A stretch of 25,962 nt of DNA, taken from an uncultured Bacillota bacterium (GTDB lineage Bacteria > Bacillota_I > Bacilli_A > Erysipelotrichales > Erysipelotrichaceae). The position numbers were made by a program, and so were the translations under genes. The notes beneath the pieces are model-generated. The model ran no database searches and was not told the origin of the DNA. It was given only the letters and a program-made list of their open reading frames with translations. The stretch spans positions 1 through 25,962 of the forward strand of contig ONXX01000027.1 in NCBI GenBank assembly GCA_900321955.1, in the 5' to 3' direction. Within the stretch, counting starts at the first letter, position 1; the number at the start of each line of letters is the position of its first letter. Below, one piece after another: positions 1-6,603 of this stretch.

Positions 1-837
1 AAGGCTACACTTTTTCTTGTTGCCACCCCGATCGGCAATCTGTCTGAAGCTTCCCCGCGCAGCGTGGAGGTTTTAAAGAGCGTCGATGTGATCGCCTGCG
101 AGGATACCCGCAATTCCAAAAAGCTCTTAAGCCATTTTGATATCCATACCAGGATGATCACCTATCATAATTTCAACGAACGCGAATCTTCCAAGGGCAT
201 CCTGTCACTGCTGGAAAAAGGGGAGGATGTCGCTTTGATTTCAGATGCCGGCTATCCTCTGATCTCCGATCCGGGCTATCTTCTGGTTCAGGAAGTGATC
301 AAGGCAGGTTTTGCGATCGTGACGGTATCCGGTCCCAATGCCGGACTCAATGCCCTGGTGGCTTCGGGATTGCCGACCGGCCACTATCTCTTTTATGGTT
401 TTCTCAATGCCAAGGCTTCCCAGGCCGAAAAAGAGCTTGCGGCATTAAAGGATTTCCCTTATACGCTCATCTTTTATGAGGCACCTCACCGCATCGAAAA
501 GACTCTGAAGCTGGCGCTGAAAGTCCTTGGCGATCGGCGGGCCTGTCTGGCAAGAGAACTGACCAAGTTGCATGAGGAGTATCATCGCGACACGCTTTCA
601 AAGCTTTGCGAACTGCACGATCTCAAAGGTGAGATGGTTTTGATCATCGAAGGCCAGAATGAAGAAAAGGAAGTCTCCCTTGAAGTTCTCTTAAAAGAAG
701 TTAAGGAAGAAATCAAGGCGGGGATGCGTTCCAAAGAGGCGATCAGCACGGTCGCGAAGAAATACGACGTTTCCAAAAACAGCCTCTATGAAGAATATCT
801 GAAACAGAAGGAAGACAAACAGGATGAAGGCGAGTGA
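1..837 (+). CDS. rsmI: RsmI, 16S rRNA (cytidine-1402 2'-O) methyltransferase, 5' partial
   Basis: SAM-dependent tetrapyrrole-methylase-fold enzyme that 2'-O-methylates C1402 in the decoding centre of 16S rRNA. The frame is open from base 1 and reads LFLVATPIGNL, the usual RsmI N-terminus, so only a few codons are missing at the window edge and the internal GTG at 64 is not the start. Family motifs seen are CEDTR, SDAGYPLISDPG (SAM site) and VSGPNA, followed by FYEAPHRI and the small C-terminal helical domain (near EAISTVAKKYDVSKNSLYEE). It ends in TGA at 835 and overlaps the next gene by 14 nt, so the two are translationally coupled. Identification is firm. Confidence 0.95.
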   Translation, partial: KATLFLVATPIGNLSEASPRSVEVLKSVDVIACEDTRNSKKLLSHFDIHTRMITYHNFNERESSKGILSLLEKGEDVALISDAGYPLISDPGYLLVQEVIKAGFAIVTVSGPNAGLNALVASGLPTGHYLFYGFLNAKASQAEKELAALKDFPYTLIFYEAPHRIEKTLKLALKVLGDRRACLARELTKLHEEYHRDTLSKLCELHDLKGEMVLIIEGQNEEKEVSLEVLLKEVKEEIKAGMRSKEAISTVAKKYDVSKNSLYEEYLKQKEDKQDEGE

Positions 838-1597
838 GTATCAGGCGAAAGCCATGCGGACGCTGAATCCGCAGATCGCAAAGAAAGACATTCTGGTCAA
901 TGCGGTCATGGGCCTTTCGGCGGAAGCGGGGGAAGCGACCGATCTGGTGAAGAAACATCTCTTTCAGGGCCACGATCTGAAAAAGGATGAGCTGATGAAG
1001 GAACTGGGCGATATCGCCTGGTATCTGGCGGAAGCGGCCACAGCCATCGATGTGAGCCTGGATGAGGTCCTTTCCATGAACATCGAAAAGCTGAAGGAAC
1101 GCTTTCCGGACGGCTTTGATGCGCTGCGCTCCATGTATCGTGAGAAGGCGCCTTTTTACGGCTATGAAGATACGGCGGTGAAGATCCTTGATCAGAAACA
1201 TCCGGCCATACAGAGTCCTCAGGATCTCTACGATCTTTTAAAGCTCTGCTGGAATAAAGAAACATGCGCACCGCGCATGGCTGAAGACTGGACAAGTGAG
1301 AATCCCAGCCTTGGCCAATGTTCGATCACGGCCTTTCTGGTTCAGGACATCTTTGGCGGCGAAGTCTATGGGGTTGACCTAAAGGATGGCAACTATCATT
1401 GTTTCAACGTCATTGACGGTCACATCTACGATCTGACTTCCGCACAGTTTGACCATCCCCTGGATTATACGCTTGAGCATAAACAGGAAAGAGAAGTTCA
1501 CTTTCAGAAGAAGGAAAAAGAAGAACGCTATCAGAAACTGAAAAAGTCACTGACAGAGAAGGAAAAAGAAAAAGAAAAGCAGCTCATCTTAAGATAA
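824..1597 (+). CDS. MazG-like pyrophosphohydrolase fused to a YunG-like domain
   Basis: Two domains in 257 residues. Residues 1-105 match the MazG-like NTP pyrophosphohydrolase family: metal-binding acidic pairs at E34/E37 (SAEAGEATD) and E60/D63 (KELGDIAWYL). Family members hydrolyse non-canonical or alarmone nucleotides to the monophosphate and PPi. Residues 132-210 resemble the YunG family: an ENPSLGQCSITAFLVQDIFG block (C166), then YHCFN (H192) and YDLT (D203). The tail from 225 is a lysine/glutamate-rich helix. The Cys-His-Asp order could form a papain- or transglutaminase-like triad, which is inference. The gene overlaps rsmI by 14 nt, and its stop codon lies inside the terminator stem that follows. 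The MazG assignment is firm, the YunG one good, and the substrate unknown. Confidence 0.8.
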   Translation: MKASEYQAKAMRTLNPQIAKKDILVNAVMGLSAEAGEATDLVKKHLFQGHDLKKDELMKELGDIAWYLAEAATAIDVSLDEVLSMNIEKLKERFPDGFDALRSMYREKAPFYGYEDTAVKILDQKHPAIQSPQDLYDLLKLCWNKETCAPRMAEDWTSENPSLGQCSITAFLVQDIFGGEVYGVDLKDGNYHCFNVIDGHIYDLTSAQFDHPLDYTLEHKQEREVHFQKKEKEERYQKLKKSLTEKEKEKEKQLILR

Positions 1598-1611
1598 GCT
1601 GCTTTATTTTT
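1576..1611. terminator. Bidirectional intrinsic terminator overlapping the mazG-like stop
   Basis: Arms 1576-1584 (AAAGCAGCT) and 1597-1605 (AGCTGCTTT) pair perfectly. The stem continues, after one C-A mismatch, through the self-complementary ATCTTAAGAT at 1586-1595. T-rich tracts follow on both strands: ATTTTTG on plus, and TTTTCTTTTTC on minus after the tRNA. It serves the mazG-like gene from one side and tRNA-Leu from the other. The TAA at 1595 is inside the hairpin. Confidence 0.8.
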
Positions 1612-1614
1612 GAA

Positions 1615-1699
1615 TGGTGCACCAGGTGAGACTTGAACTCGCATGGGATTTCCCACACGCCCCTCAAACGTGCGCGTCTACCTATTCCGCCACTGGTGC
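1615..1699 (-). tRNA. tRNA-Leu (anticodon GAG)
   Basis: Complete cloverleaf on the minus strand, with GCACCAG/CTGGTGC acceptor arms and an encoded CCA at 1615-1617. The anticodon stem CACGT/GCGTG closes the loop TTGAGGG (anticodon GAG, reading CUC/CUU). A long variable arm (TGGG-loop-CCCA) is typical of class II tRNA-Leu, and the T-loop is TTCAAGT. The T-stem has one C-A mismatch at its second pair (GCGAG against CTCAC). It stands alone and uses the bidirectional hairpin at 1576-1605 as terminator. Confidence 0.95.
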
Positions 1700-1707
1700 G
1701 TAAGTCT

Positions 1708-1713
1708 ATTATA
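1708..1713 (-). promoter_or_regulatory. Probable -10 box of tRNA-Leu(GAG)
   Basis: A perfect TATAAT on the minus strand, about 8 nt upstream of the mature 5' end at 1699, which would place the start of transcription only 2-3 nt before the tRNA. No good -35 hexamer is seen at 16-18 nt. Confidence 0.45.
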
Positions 1714-1786
1714 GAACATTTTGTGTCGAAATAAAAATATTTTAATAAAATAAGTATGTAGAGTTTTTTAAAGGAGATTTTCACAA

Positions 1787-2731
1787 ATGAGTTCGTTTAA
1801 AGATCTGAGGATCGTCGATAATTTCTATCAGACGTCAGCCTTTTATCCGATGCCTACCGTATGCATCAGCACCGTCAATCCCGACGGAAGTCTGAACATC
1901 GGTTCCTATTCTCTGTGCTTCCCGTACTATATTGCCGGCAAGGACCGCTACGCGATGGTCTTGGAATGCCGCAACACTTCCAATACCTGCCAGAACATCC
2001 TGCGCACCCACAAGTGTGCGCTCAACTTCATCACCGATGAGAAGAAGTATTTCAAAGAGGCAGTCCGCCTTGGCTTCCCGGGTCCGAGTGAAGAAAAGAT
2101 GAAGGAACCTTTACTGTTCAAAATGGAAGACGGCTTAGCCGATCCAAGCGACAAGAACCGTCCGCAGGTCATTGCCGATGCCTTCCAGGTCTTCGAATGT
2201 ACCTGGGCAAGCCATCTGGAGAACGGCGATAAATTCAAGGTTGAAGATATCGATGACGGCCATCCGGGTCCGTATAACGATTTCAACGGAATCACTTCCA
2301 AGTATGGCGCTCACTTCATTCTTTATATCGATAAGATTCTGATGAAGGAAAGATACTATGACGCGATCGTCAACGGCGTCAAGGCTTCCGATTTCCCGAA
2401 TGTTCCGGTAGATTACGGTTACCGTGATTCGACCAACTTCTGGTATACCCAGTTCCCGCGCTATTTCCAAAAGCCGATCGCTGAACCGATCCCGGCACCG
2501 AAAGAAGTCGATCTGGCTTCCATCCGTTATGCGGCAGACCGCTGTGATGCGCAGATCCGTTTCACCGACGCGGCTTTGAAGAACTTTGTCAAAGTACCTC
2601 GTCCTTTCCTGAAGACCGTCCTCAACGGCTGTATTGCCTGGGCGAAGGAAAACAATGTGACATTGATCGATGATGAACACGTCAAGATCATCAACGACAA
2701 GCGCAAACAGGAAAAAGAAAAGAAGAAATAA
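1787..2731 (+). CDS. Flavin reductase-family protein with PCP_red-like C-terminal domain
   Basis: 314 residues. The first 185 or so form a flavin reductase-like FMN-binding split barrel (residues 22-48 run from PMPTVCISTV to GSYSLCFPYY; later SNTCQNILRT), as in NAD(P)H:flavin oxidoreductases and related FMN proteins. After a proline-rich linker (230-240), residues 258-305 (FTDAALKNFVKVPRPFLK..., AWAKENNVTLIDDEHV) resemble the small PCP_red domain (protochlorophyllide reductase 57-kDa subunit type). That domain match is from memory of the pattern. The tail is lysine/glutamate-rich. An AAGGAG site at 1771-1776 lies 10 nt before the ATG. It is a single-gene unit, convergent with the S24 repressor. 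Electron donor and acceptor cannot be told from sequence. Confidence 0.8.
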   Translation: MSSFKDLRIVDNFYQTSAFYPMPTVCISTVNPDGSLNIGSYSLCFPYYIAGKDRYAMVLECRNTSNTCQNILRTHKCALNFITDEKKYFKEAVRLGFPGPSEEKMKEPLLFKMEDGLADPSDKNRPQVIADAFQVFECTWASHLENGDKFKVEDIDDGHPGPYNDFNGITSKYGAHFILYIDKILMKERYYDAIVNGVKASDFPNVPVDYGYRDSTNFWYTQFPRYFQKPIAEPIPAPKEVDLASIRYAADRCDAQIRFTDAALKNFVKVPRPFLKTVLNGCIAWAKENNVTLIDDEHVKIINDKRKQEKEKKK

Positions 2732-2736
2732 GAAAA

Positions 2737-2762
2737 AACGGCCCTCATCTAAGAGGGCCGTT
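2737..2762 (-). terminator. Intrinsic terminator of the S24 repressor gene
   Basis: A 10-bp GC-rich stem (AACGGCCCTC at 2737-2746 with GAGGGCCGTT at 2753-2762) is followed on the minus strand by TTTTTTC. The T-run favours the minus-strand gene, whose TGA (2745-2747) sits in the stem. The convergent flavin reductase, ending at 2731, probably uses it too, though its plus-strand T-run is poor. Confidence 0.85.
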
Positions 2763-3452
2763 ATGATCCGGCAGTCCTAAGACGATAGCCAAGGGCTGTA
2801 TGTCTTCACTGTAGGGGATCGGCGGATAAGAATCGTTCTTGGCGAGAAGTTCGTTGTTTCCTCTGGTGCGGATGAGGATCTCATCATTGACCAGAAAGAC
2901 ACCGGCTTCGTGTAAGGCGACATTCTCACTGTTGCGGACCAGGATCCGGCTGCCTTTGGGATACAAAGGTTCCATGGAATCATCCGGCATCACGATCATA
3001 CTGGTAGCGCGGTGATTGAAGGGGGTGTCGTCAATGGCGCAGACAACAGCTCCCAGAACATTGTTTTCATAGTAATCCCGGATATCGCGGTAGAACGGAC
3101 GCATGATCTTGCGGGCAAAGTCCAGATCATCCCTGACCCGTCCCAATTCCGAGGCCAGAGAATTGTTGATGACGATCTGGCCCTGCAGATCCAAAGAGCG
3201 ATAGTCACTGATGAAGTCCACTTCTTCCTGACGGAAGGCATACCTTTTATCGTCGAAATAGTCCTGGAACAGGTAATTCGGTTCCACATCCAGTACTTTG
3301 ATGATTTTTACCAGGATCTCCGCATTCAAGCCGCGAAAATTGTTTTCGTAATTGCTGATAGCGGAAGCTGACTTGCCGATCTTTTCACCCAGCTGTTTTT
3401 CGGTCAGCCCGCGCCTGATTCTGATCTCTTTGATTCTCTTTCCGATGTTCAT
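2745..3452 (-). CDS. XRE-family repressor with S24 (LexA/cI-like) C-terminal domain
   Basis: 235 residues from the ATG at 3452. A GTG at 3461 would add three residues, but the GAGGTG at 3459-3464 is correctly spaced for the ATG and overlaps the GTG. Residues 1-62 are an XRE helix-turn-helix (RIKEIRIRRGLTEKQLGEKI, SASAISNYENN). Residues 130-230 have the S24 peptidase/repressor shape with the serine motif MPDDSMEP (S159). The expected catalytic lysine block is VFLVNDEILIRT, with Arg195 where Lys is usual, and no Ala-Gly cleavage pair is seen (LGAV instead). It may therefore be a non-cleaving cI-like repressor. It faces a small HTH gene across a 150-bp intergenic region. Phage origin is likely but no other phage genes follow. 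Confidence 0.8.
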   Translation of the reverse strand: MNIGKRIKEIRIRRGLTEKQLGEKIGKSASAISNYENNFRGLNAEILVKIIKVLDVEPNYLFQDYFDDKRYAFRQEEVDFISDYRSLDLQGQIVINNSLASELGRVRDDLDFARKIMRPFYRDIRDYYENNVLGAVVCAIDDTPFNHRATSMIVMPDDSMEPLYPKGSRILVRNSENVALHEAGVFLVNDEILIRTRGNNELLAKNDSYPPIPYSEDIQPLAIVLGLPDHNGPLR

Positions 3453-3537
3453 GCTACACACCTCAATTCGATAATATCACTAAAAAAATTCAGAAAAAGA
3501 GGTGAAATACAGGAAAACAAAATATCGAAATTTATAT

Positions 3538-3583
3538 TTTCATAAACGTGATAAAATGAATTAGTAAGTTCACGTATATGAAA
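3538..3583. promoter_or_regulatory. Candidate shared operator: 13-bp inverted repeat
   Basis: TTTCATAAACGTG (3538-3550) and CACGTATATGAAA (3571-3583) are inverted copies matching at 12 of 13 positions, with a 20-bp spacer holding a TAAAAT -10-like box (3552-3557). The pair lies between the divergent repressor and small HTH genes, just upstream of the latter's AAAGGA ribosome binding site. Position and symmetry suggest it is the binding site of one or both proteins. Confidence 0.45.
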
Positions 3584-3602
3584 TTTTCGAAAGGATCATC
3601 TT

Positions 3603-3821
3603 ATGTCTAAGATCTGCGAAAGAAATCATCCGGTCGTCAAAAACATCCGAAAGGCGATGGAAGAAAGAGAAATTTGTATTGACGAGTTGTCAGAGAAAAG
3701 TGGTATCATATGTAATGATCTTGAAAAGATCCTTGCAGATAAAAAAGTCATCAATCCATATGAGATTGCCTGCATTGCCGGGGCACTCGGCTTGGAAGTG
3801 AATGATCTGTTCAGAGAATAA
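3603..3821 (+). CDS. Small XRE-like helix-turn-helix protein (Cro-like position)
   Basis: 72 residues, essentially one HTH domain: VVKNIRKAMEEREICIDELS is helix 1-2 and SEKSGIICNDLEKILADKK the recognition region. It ends like many XRE proteins in ALGLEVNDLFRE. The GAAAGGA at 3589-3595 is 7 nt before the ATG, so translation is convincing despite the size. It diverges from the S24 repressor as cro diverges from cI. It could be the antagonist of the repressor or an antitoxin-like regulator; nothing downstream encodes a toxin. The long hairpin begins 8 nt after its stop. Confidence 0.75.
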   Translation: MSKICERNHPVVKNIRKAMEEREICIDELSEKSGIICNDLEKILADKKVINPYEIACIAGALGLEVNDLFRE

Positions 3822-3829
3822 AAATGAGG

Positions 3830-3917
3830 ATAAGACCGGAGGGGTCGGGCTCGGGATTATATTAGTTTCCGAATCCGCTAATGGCTCCCATCCCGGGCTC
3901 GACCCGTCCGGTTTTAT
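3830..3917 (+). ncRNA. Candidate structured RNA: 28-bp stem hairpin
   Basis: Arms 3830-3857 and 3890-3917 pair at 27 of 28 positions: 24 Watson-Crick, three G-U and one G-G mismatch at 3841/3906. The apical 32 nt contain a second small stem, ATTAG (3861-3865) with CTAAT (3878-3882), and an alternative pairing of GGATT (3854-3858) with AATCC (3872-3876). The three wobble pairs (3834/3913, 3848/3899, 3851/3896) are G-U only when the plus strand is the RNA and would be C-A on the minus strand, so the plus strand is favoured. It is flanked by the small HTH stop and a strong terminator. It could be a 3' UTR element, a small RNA or an attenuator. It matches no family that I recognise. Confidence 0.45.
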
Positions 3918-3918
3918 T

Positions 3919-3946
3919 AAAACGGTATCCGAAGATACCGTTTTTT
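3919..3946. terminator. Bidirectional intrinsic terminator
   Basis: An 11-bp stem (3919-3929 with 3934-3944; core AACGGTATC/GATACCGTT) with a CGAA loop is followed by TTTTTTG on the plus strand and TTTTAAT on the minus. It ends the small HTH/hairpin transcript and the convergent nucleotidase gene. Confidence 0.85.
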
Positions 3947-3967
3947 GTTGGAGTTTTTGTTTTTTTC

Positions 3968-5416
3968 TTATTTAATCGTGATCCGTCCTTCTACATGGGA
4001 ATCGACGTTGTTCATGGAAGAAAGCAGTTCCTCGAAGATCGAGAAGTCGTCGGTGATGACCATGCGCGGCTTCTTGTTGGCAATCACCTCTTCAACCGGA
4101 ACATTGAAGAATTCAGTGAAGTTTTTGAAATGGTAGTCCTGCAAGGCGATGCGGACCATCCGATCATCGGCAATCTCTTCGCCGTTCAGGGAAAACTCTT
4201 CGAAGTCGCCTTTCTTTCGGTCATAGACCATCTTCATTCCCTTGGAGACCTGATAGAATTCGCCGAACATCTCATCCCGCAGCATGAAACGCATCATCCT
4301 TCTGAATTGCAGACCGCTTACTTCCAGCATGTAGACCGGCGCGTTGTACGGCACACATTCCTTGAGTTCCTGGAACTGGACGATTGGTCCCATTTCCTTA
4401 AGCCGGATCGATCCCGATCCCATCAGCATGACTTCAAAGGAGGAGTCGACCTGCAAGAGGTCGGCAAACAGATTCCCCAGTTCGGTCTCCTGATAGCGGC
4501 TTGGATGGGTGAGCTTGCGCTTGAAATTGGTGACGATCTTGCCATAGATGCGGTCGGTCCTTTCCTTATAGGAATTCAGAACGCTTTCTAAGATCGGATC
4601 GATTGGGCAATGGCGGGAATCGATAGGGATGCATTCCCATTGATAGGAGACCATCCTGTGTTCGTCTGTGTCGATCTCGATATCGAAGCGGCCGATCTGG
4701 TCCGTGCCGATGCCGACCTGGACGATCGGAACACCGTTGACGATGCACGGCTCTTGAAGGTATGTGTGGGAGTGGCCGCCGATGATGAAGTCGACGCCCC
4801 AGTTGGGATCCAAGAGTTCCGCCAGCTTCTTGTCCTGATCAAAGCCGATGTGGGTCAATAGGACCGTGAGGTCGACTTTGGTAGTCTTGTAGTTGTCAAC
4901 GATGACGCCGACCTGTCTGGCAGCTTCCCAGACGTCGATGAAGGAACCGATGATCTCTTCGTTTCGGGTGGAAGCCAGGACTTCATTGGTGATGATGCCG
5001 ATAAACATGACTTTTAAACCGTTGACATCCAGGATGGCGTATGGTTCAAAGAGCCTGGTGTGATTGGATTTGATGTACATGTTGGCATTGATGATCGGGA
5101 ATTTGGCGCATCGTTCCAGAAACAGAAGGTGAGCCAGTCCGTAGTCGACTTCGTGGTTGCCCAGGGTGACGACATCGGGTGACAGAAAGTTCATCAGTTC
5201 GATCGTCGAGAAACCCTTGTATTCACTGTCGATGACCGATCCGCGGAACATGTCGCCGGCAATGGCAAAGAGGACATTTTTCTCTTCGTCACGCACTTTC
5301 TTGATAAAGCCTGATAACAGGGGAATGCCGCCTTCCTGGTAAGCATCTTTCTGTTCTGCCAGGAAATCGCCGTGCATATCGTTGGAATGCAAAAGAACCA
5401 GTTTTTCTTTGGTCAT
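3968..5416 (-). CDS. YunD-like 5'-nucleotidase / metallophosphatase
   Basis: 482 residues of the bifunctional UDP-sugar hydrolase/5'-nucleotidase family. The N-terminal calcineurin-type metallophosphatase domain (1-260) has its metal motifs in order: LHSNDMHGD (D13, H15), AGDMFRGS, LGNHEVDYG, LTHIGFD and GGHSHTYL. The C-terminal 5'-nucleotidase substrate domain (from about 290) includes ELGNLFADLL and the AYNAPVYMLEVSGLQ-like stretch. There is no signal peptide or wall anchor, so it is predicted cytoplasmic, as for B. subtilis YunD, and would act on intracellular nucleotides. AGGAGGTTT precedes the ATG directly. Upstream is the terminator of a lipoprotein gene, so it probably has its own promoter. 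Confidence 0.88.
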   Translation of the reverse strand: MTKEKLVLLHSNDMHGDFLAEQKDAYQEGGIPLLSGFIKKVRDEEKNVLFAIAGDMFRGSVIDSEYKGFSTIELMNFLSPDVVTLGNHEVDYGLAHLLFLERCAKFPIINANMYIKSNHTRLFEPYAILDVNGLKVMFIGIITNEVLASTRNEEIIGSFIDVWEAARQVGVIVDNYKTTKVDLTVLLTHIGFDQDKKLAELLDPNWGVDFIIGGHSHTYLQEPCIVNGVPIVQVGIGTDQIGRFDIEIDTDEHRMVSYQWECIPIDSRHCPIDPILESVLNSYKERTDRIYGKIVTNFKRKLTHPSRYQETELGNLFADLLQVDSSFEVMLMGSGSIRLKEMGPIVQFQELKECVPYNAPVYMLEVSGLQFRRMMRFMLRDEMFGEFYQVSKGMKMVYDRKKGDFEEFSLNGEEIADDRMVRIALQDYHFKNFTEFFNVPVEEVIANKKPRMVITDDFSIFEELLSSMNNVDSHVEGRITIK

Positions 5417-5444
5417 AAACCTCCTTTCAATTGTGGATGAATGT

Positions 5445-5488
5445 AATAAAAAAGCCTTATATCTCTATTATATAGGATATAAGGCTTT
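5445..5488 (-). terminator. Intrinsic terminator of the lipoprotein gene
   Basis: A 13-bp stem, AAAGCCTTATATC (5451-5463) with its complement (5476-5488), extends through CTAT/ATAG to a 3-nt loop. On the minus strand TTTTTTATT follows. It begins 3 nt after the lipoprotein stop (5492-5494). The apex also contains a TATAAT-like run that could act as a promoter element for the nucleotidase gene, but no -35 was found. Confidence 0.8.
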
Positions 5489-5491
5489 ATT

Positions 5492-6358
5492 TTACAGGTT
5501 GAGCAGTTTGATCAGTTCGTTCCAGAGGGACAAGGTCCACTTGGAAGCATCACCGGCCAGTTTCGGGAAATTGTAGGCAGGATCATCGATCTTTTCTCCA
5601 TACATCGTTTTGACATATTCGATGGCCTGCTTGGCGAATTCATAAACCTTTTCGGCTGCTTCGCCTTCCAGCCCTTCCGTGTAATGAAGAAGGGAAACGG
5701 CAGCTTCGTAGATCACATCGGCGTTTTTGCGGTTTTCATCGATGACGCCGTCCTTGATCAGCTCGTAATTATTCAGGATGGTGTTCTTGAATTCTTCCAG
5801 TTCAATCTCACTGATCTCATCGCCGTAAGGCAGCTTGGCAATGGTTTCTTCTTCCATGGTCTGATAGAAGCTTTCCACTTCGGACCATTTGATTTTTTTC
5901 TTCTTTTCGACCAGAGCCCAGTTGTCATCGCTCCATGCCTGGATCTCGGCGATCTGATTTTCGACATCCTGCTTGAGATTTTTGAAATCATCGGACCTCT
6001 CATAGGCAGCCTTGATCAATGACTCAATGGCCATGGTCAAGGTGTTGATTTTTGAACTTTCCAGAGAATTGGACTGGGCTGAGAGGGACTGCAGGAGGAT
6101 GTTGCTCTTATATAAGGAATGAAGAGCTTCTTCATCTTCTTCCTTGACGCCTTCTTTGATGGCTGTCACCTTTTCACAGACAGCGGCAAACAGATTTTTG
6201 AAGTCGCTGATCGAATAGGAATCGTAGGCAGCGGCTTCGCTTATGGCTTCGTTATATATTTCATCGTACCGGGCACTGACATCTTCCCAGGTGATCTTCT
6301 TGGAAAGACAGCCGCTCAGTGCCAGCAGCAGACTCATCAGGATAAGGATCTTTTTCAT
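5492..6358 (-). CDS. Putative lipoprotein of unknown function
   Basis: The start is the ATG at 6358 (MKKILILMSLLLALSGC), 8 nt behind AAAGGAGG (6367-6374); a longer reading from 6391 has no ribosome binding site and would bury the signal peptide. The signal has a KK n-region, a hydrophobic core and lipobox LSGC with Cys17, so the protein is lipid-anchored outside the membrane. The rest of the 288 residues is strongly acidic and predicted helical (many E, K, L, A), with no catalytic motif I recognise. It could be a helical-bundle surface protein or a substrate-binding scaffold. It lies between tRNA-Leu(CAG) and the nucleotidase as its own unit. Confidence 0.8.
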   Translation of the reverse strand: MKKILILMSLLLALSGCLSKKITWEDVSARYDEIYNEAISEAAAYDSYSISDFKNLFAAVCEKVTAIKEGVKEEDEEALHSLYKSNILLQSLSAQSNSLESSKINTLTMAIESLIKAAYERSDDFKNLKQDVENQIAEIQAWSDDNWALVEKKKKIKWSEVESFYQTMEEETIAKLPYGDEISEIELEEFKNTILNNYELIKDGVIDENRKNADVIYEAAVSLLHYTEGLEGEAAEKVYEFAKQAIEYVKTMYGEKIDDPAYNFPKLAGDASKWTLSLWNELIKLLNL

Positions 6359-6389
6359 TGCTGTAGCCTCCTTTGTGTTTACGAAATTC

Positions 6390-6395
6390 ATTATA
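6390..6395 (-). promoter_or_regulatory. Probable -10 box of the lipoprotein gene
   Basis: TATAAT on the minus strand, preceded by TG, lies 31 nt before the chosen ATG (6358) and leaves a leader of about 25 nt with the AAAGGAGG site. The -35 region is poor. This supports the 6358 start, since the alternative start at 6391 would lie inside the box. Confidence 0.45.
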
Positions 6396-6420
6396 CATTA
6401 GATCATCTTCCGGATTGAAA

Positions 6421-6449
6421 AAGAAAAGTTCCCATCGGGAACTTCTTTT
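6421..6449. terminator. Intrinsic terminator of tRNA-Leu(CAG)
   Basis: AAGTTCCC (6426-6433) and GGGAACTT (6437-6444) form an 8-bp stem with a 3-nt loop. The minus strand continues into TTCTTTTTC and the plus strand into CTTTTG. Confidence 0.75.
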
Positions 6450-6455
6450 GAGTAG

Positions 6456-6540
6456 TGGTGCACCGAACAGGACTTGAACCTGCACGAGTCGCCTCATATG
6501 AACCTGAATCATACGCGTCTGCCAATTCCGCCATCGGTGC
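6456..6540 (-). tRNA. tRNA-Leu (anticodon CAG)
   Basis: Complete class II tRNA with acceptor GCACCGA/TCGGTGC, discriminator A and encoded CCA (6456-6458). Anticodon stem TATGA/TCATA is perfect and closes loop TTCAGGT (CAG, reading CUG). The T-arm GCAGG/CCTGT has the loop TTCAAGT, and a variable arm is present. It diverges from typA. Confidence 0.95.
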
Positions 6541-6550
6541 GTGCACAAAT

Positions 6551-6578
6551 ATAATACCACAAAAAACTTGAAACTCAA
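6551..6578 (-). promoter_or_regulatory. Promoter of tRNA-Leu(CAG)
   Basis: On the minus strand, -35 TTGAGT (6573-6578), 16-bp spacer and -10 TATTAT (6551-6556), with predicted start about 4 nt before the tRNA. Its -35 shares a base with the -35 of the opposing typA promoter. Confidence 0.6.
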
Positions 6579-6595
6579 ACCGATAATGATAAAAT
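6568..6595 (+). promoter_or_regulatory. Promoter of typA, extended -10, predicting a leaderless mRNA
   Basis: -35 TTGAAA (6568-6573), 16-bp spacer, and -10 TAAAAT (6590-6595) preceded by TGA, making an extended -10. The normal start of transcription 6-8 nt later falls at 6601-6603, immediately before the typA ATG at 6604. There is no purine-rich ribosome binding site. Confidence 0.6.
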
Positions 6596-6603
6596 AATTA
6601 GGT

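Noticed and set aside
3830..3917. Hairpin as small SRP RNA or tRNA
   Set aside because: The SRP apical GGAAG motif is absent on both strands, and no cloverleaf or anticodon arm can be drawn; the CTCGA loop near the right arm is only T-arm-like.
3881..4591. 236-residue plus-strand open frame
   Set aside because: It runs antisense through the nucleotidase gene, whose motifs are clear, and starts inside the long hairpin.
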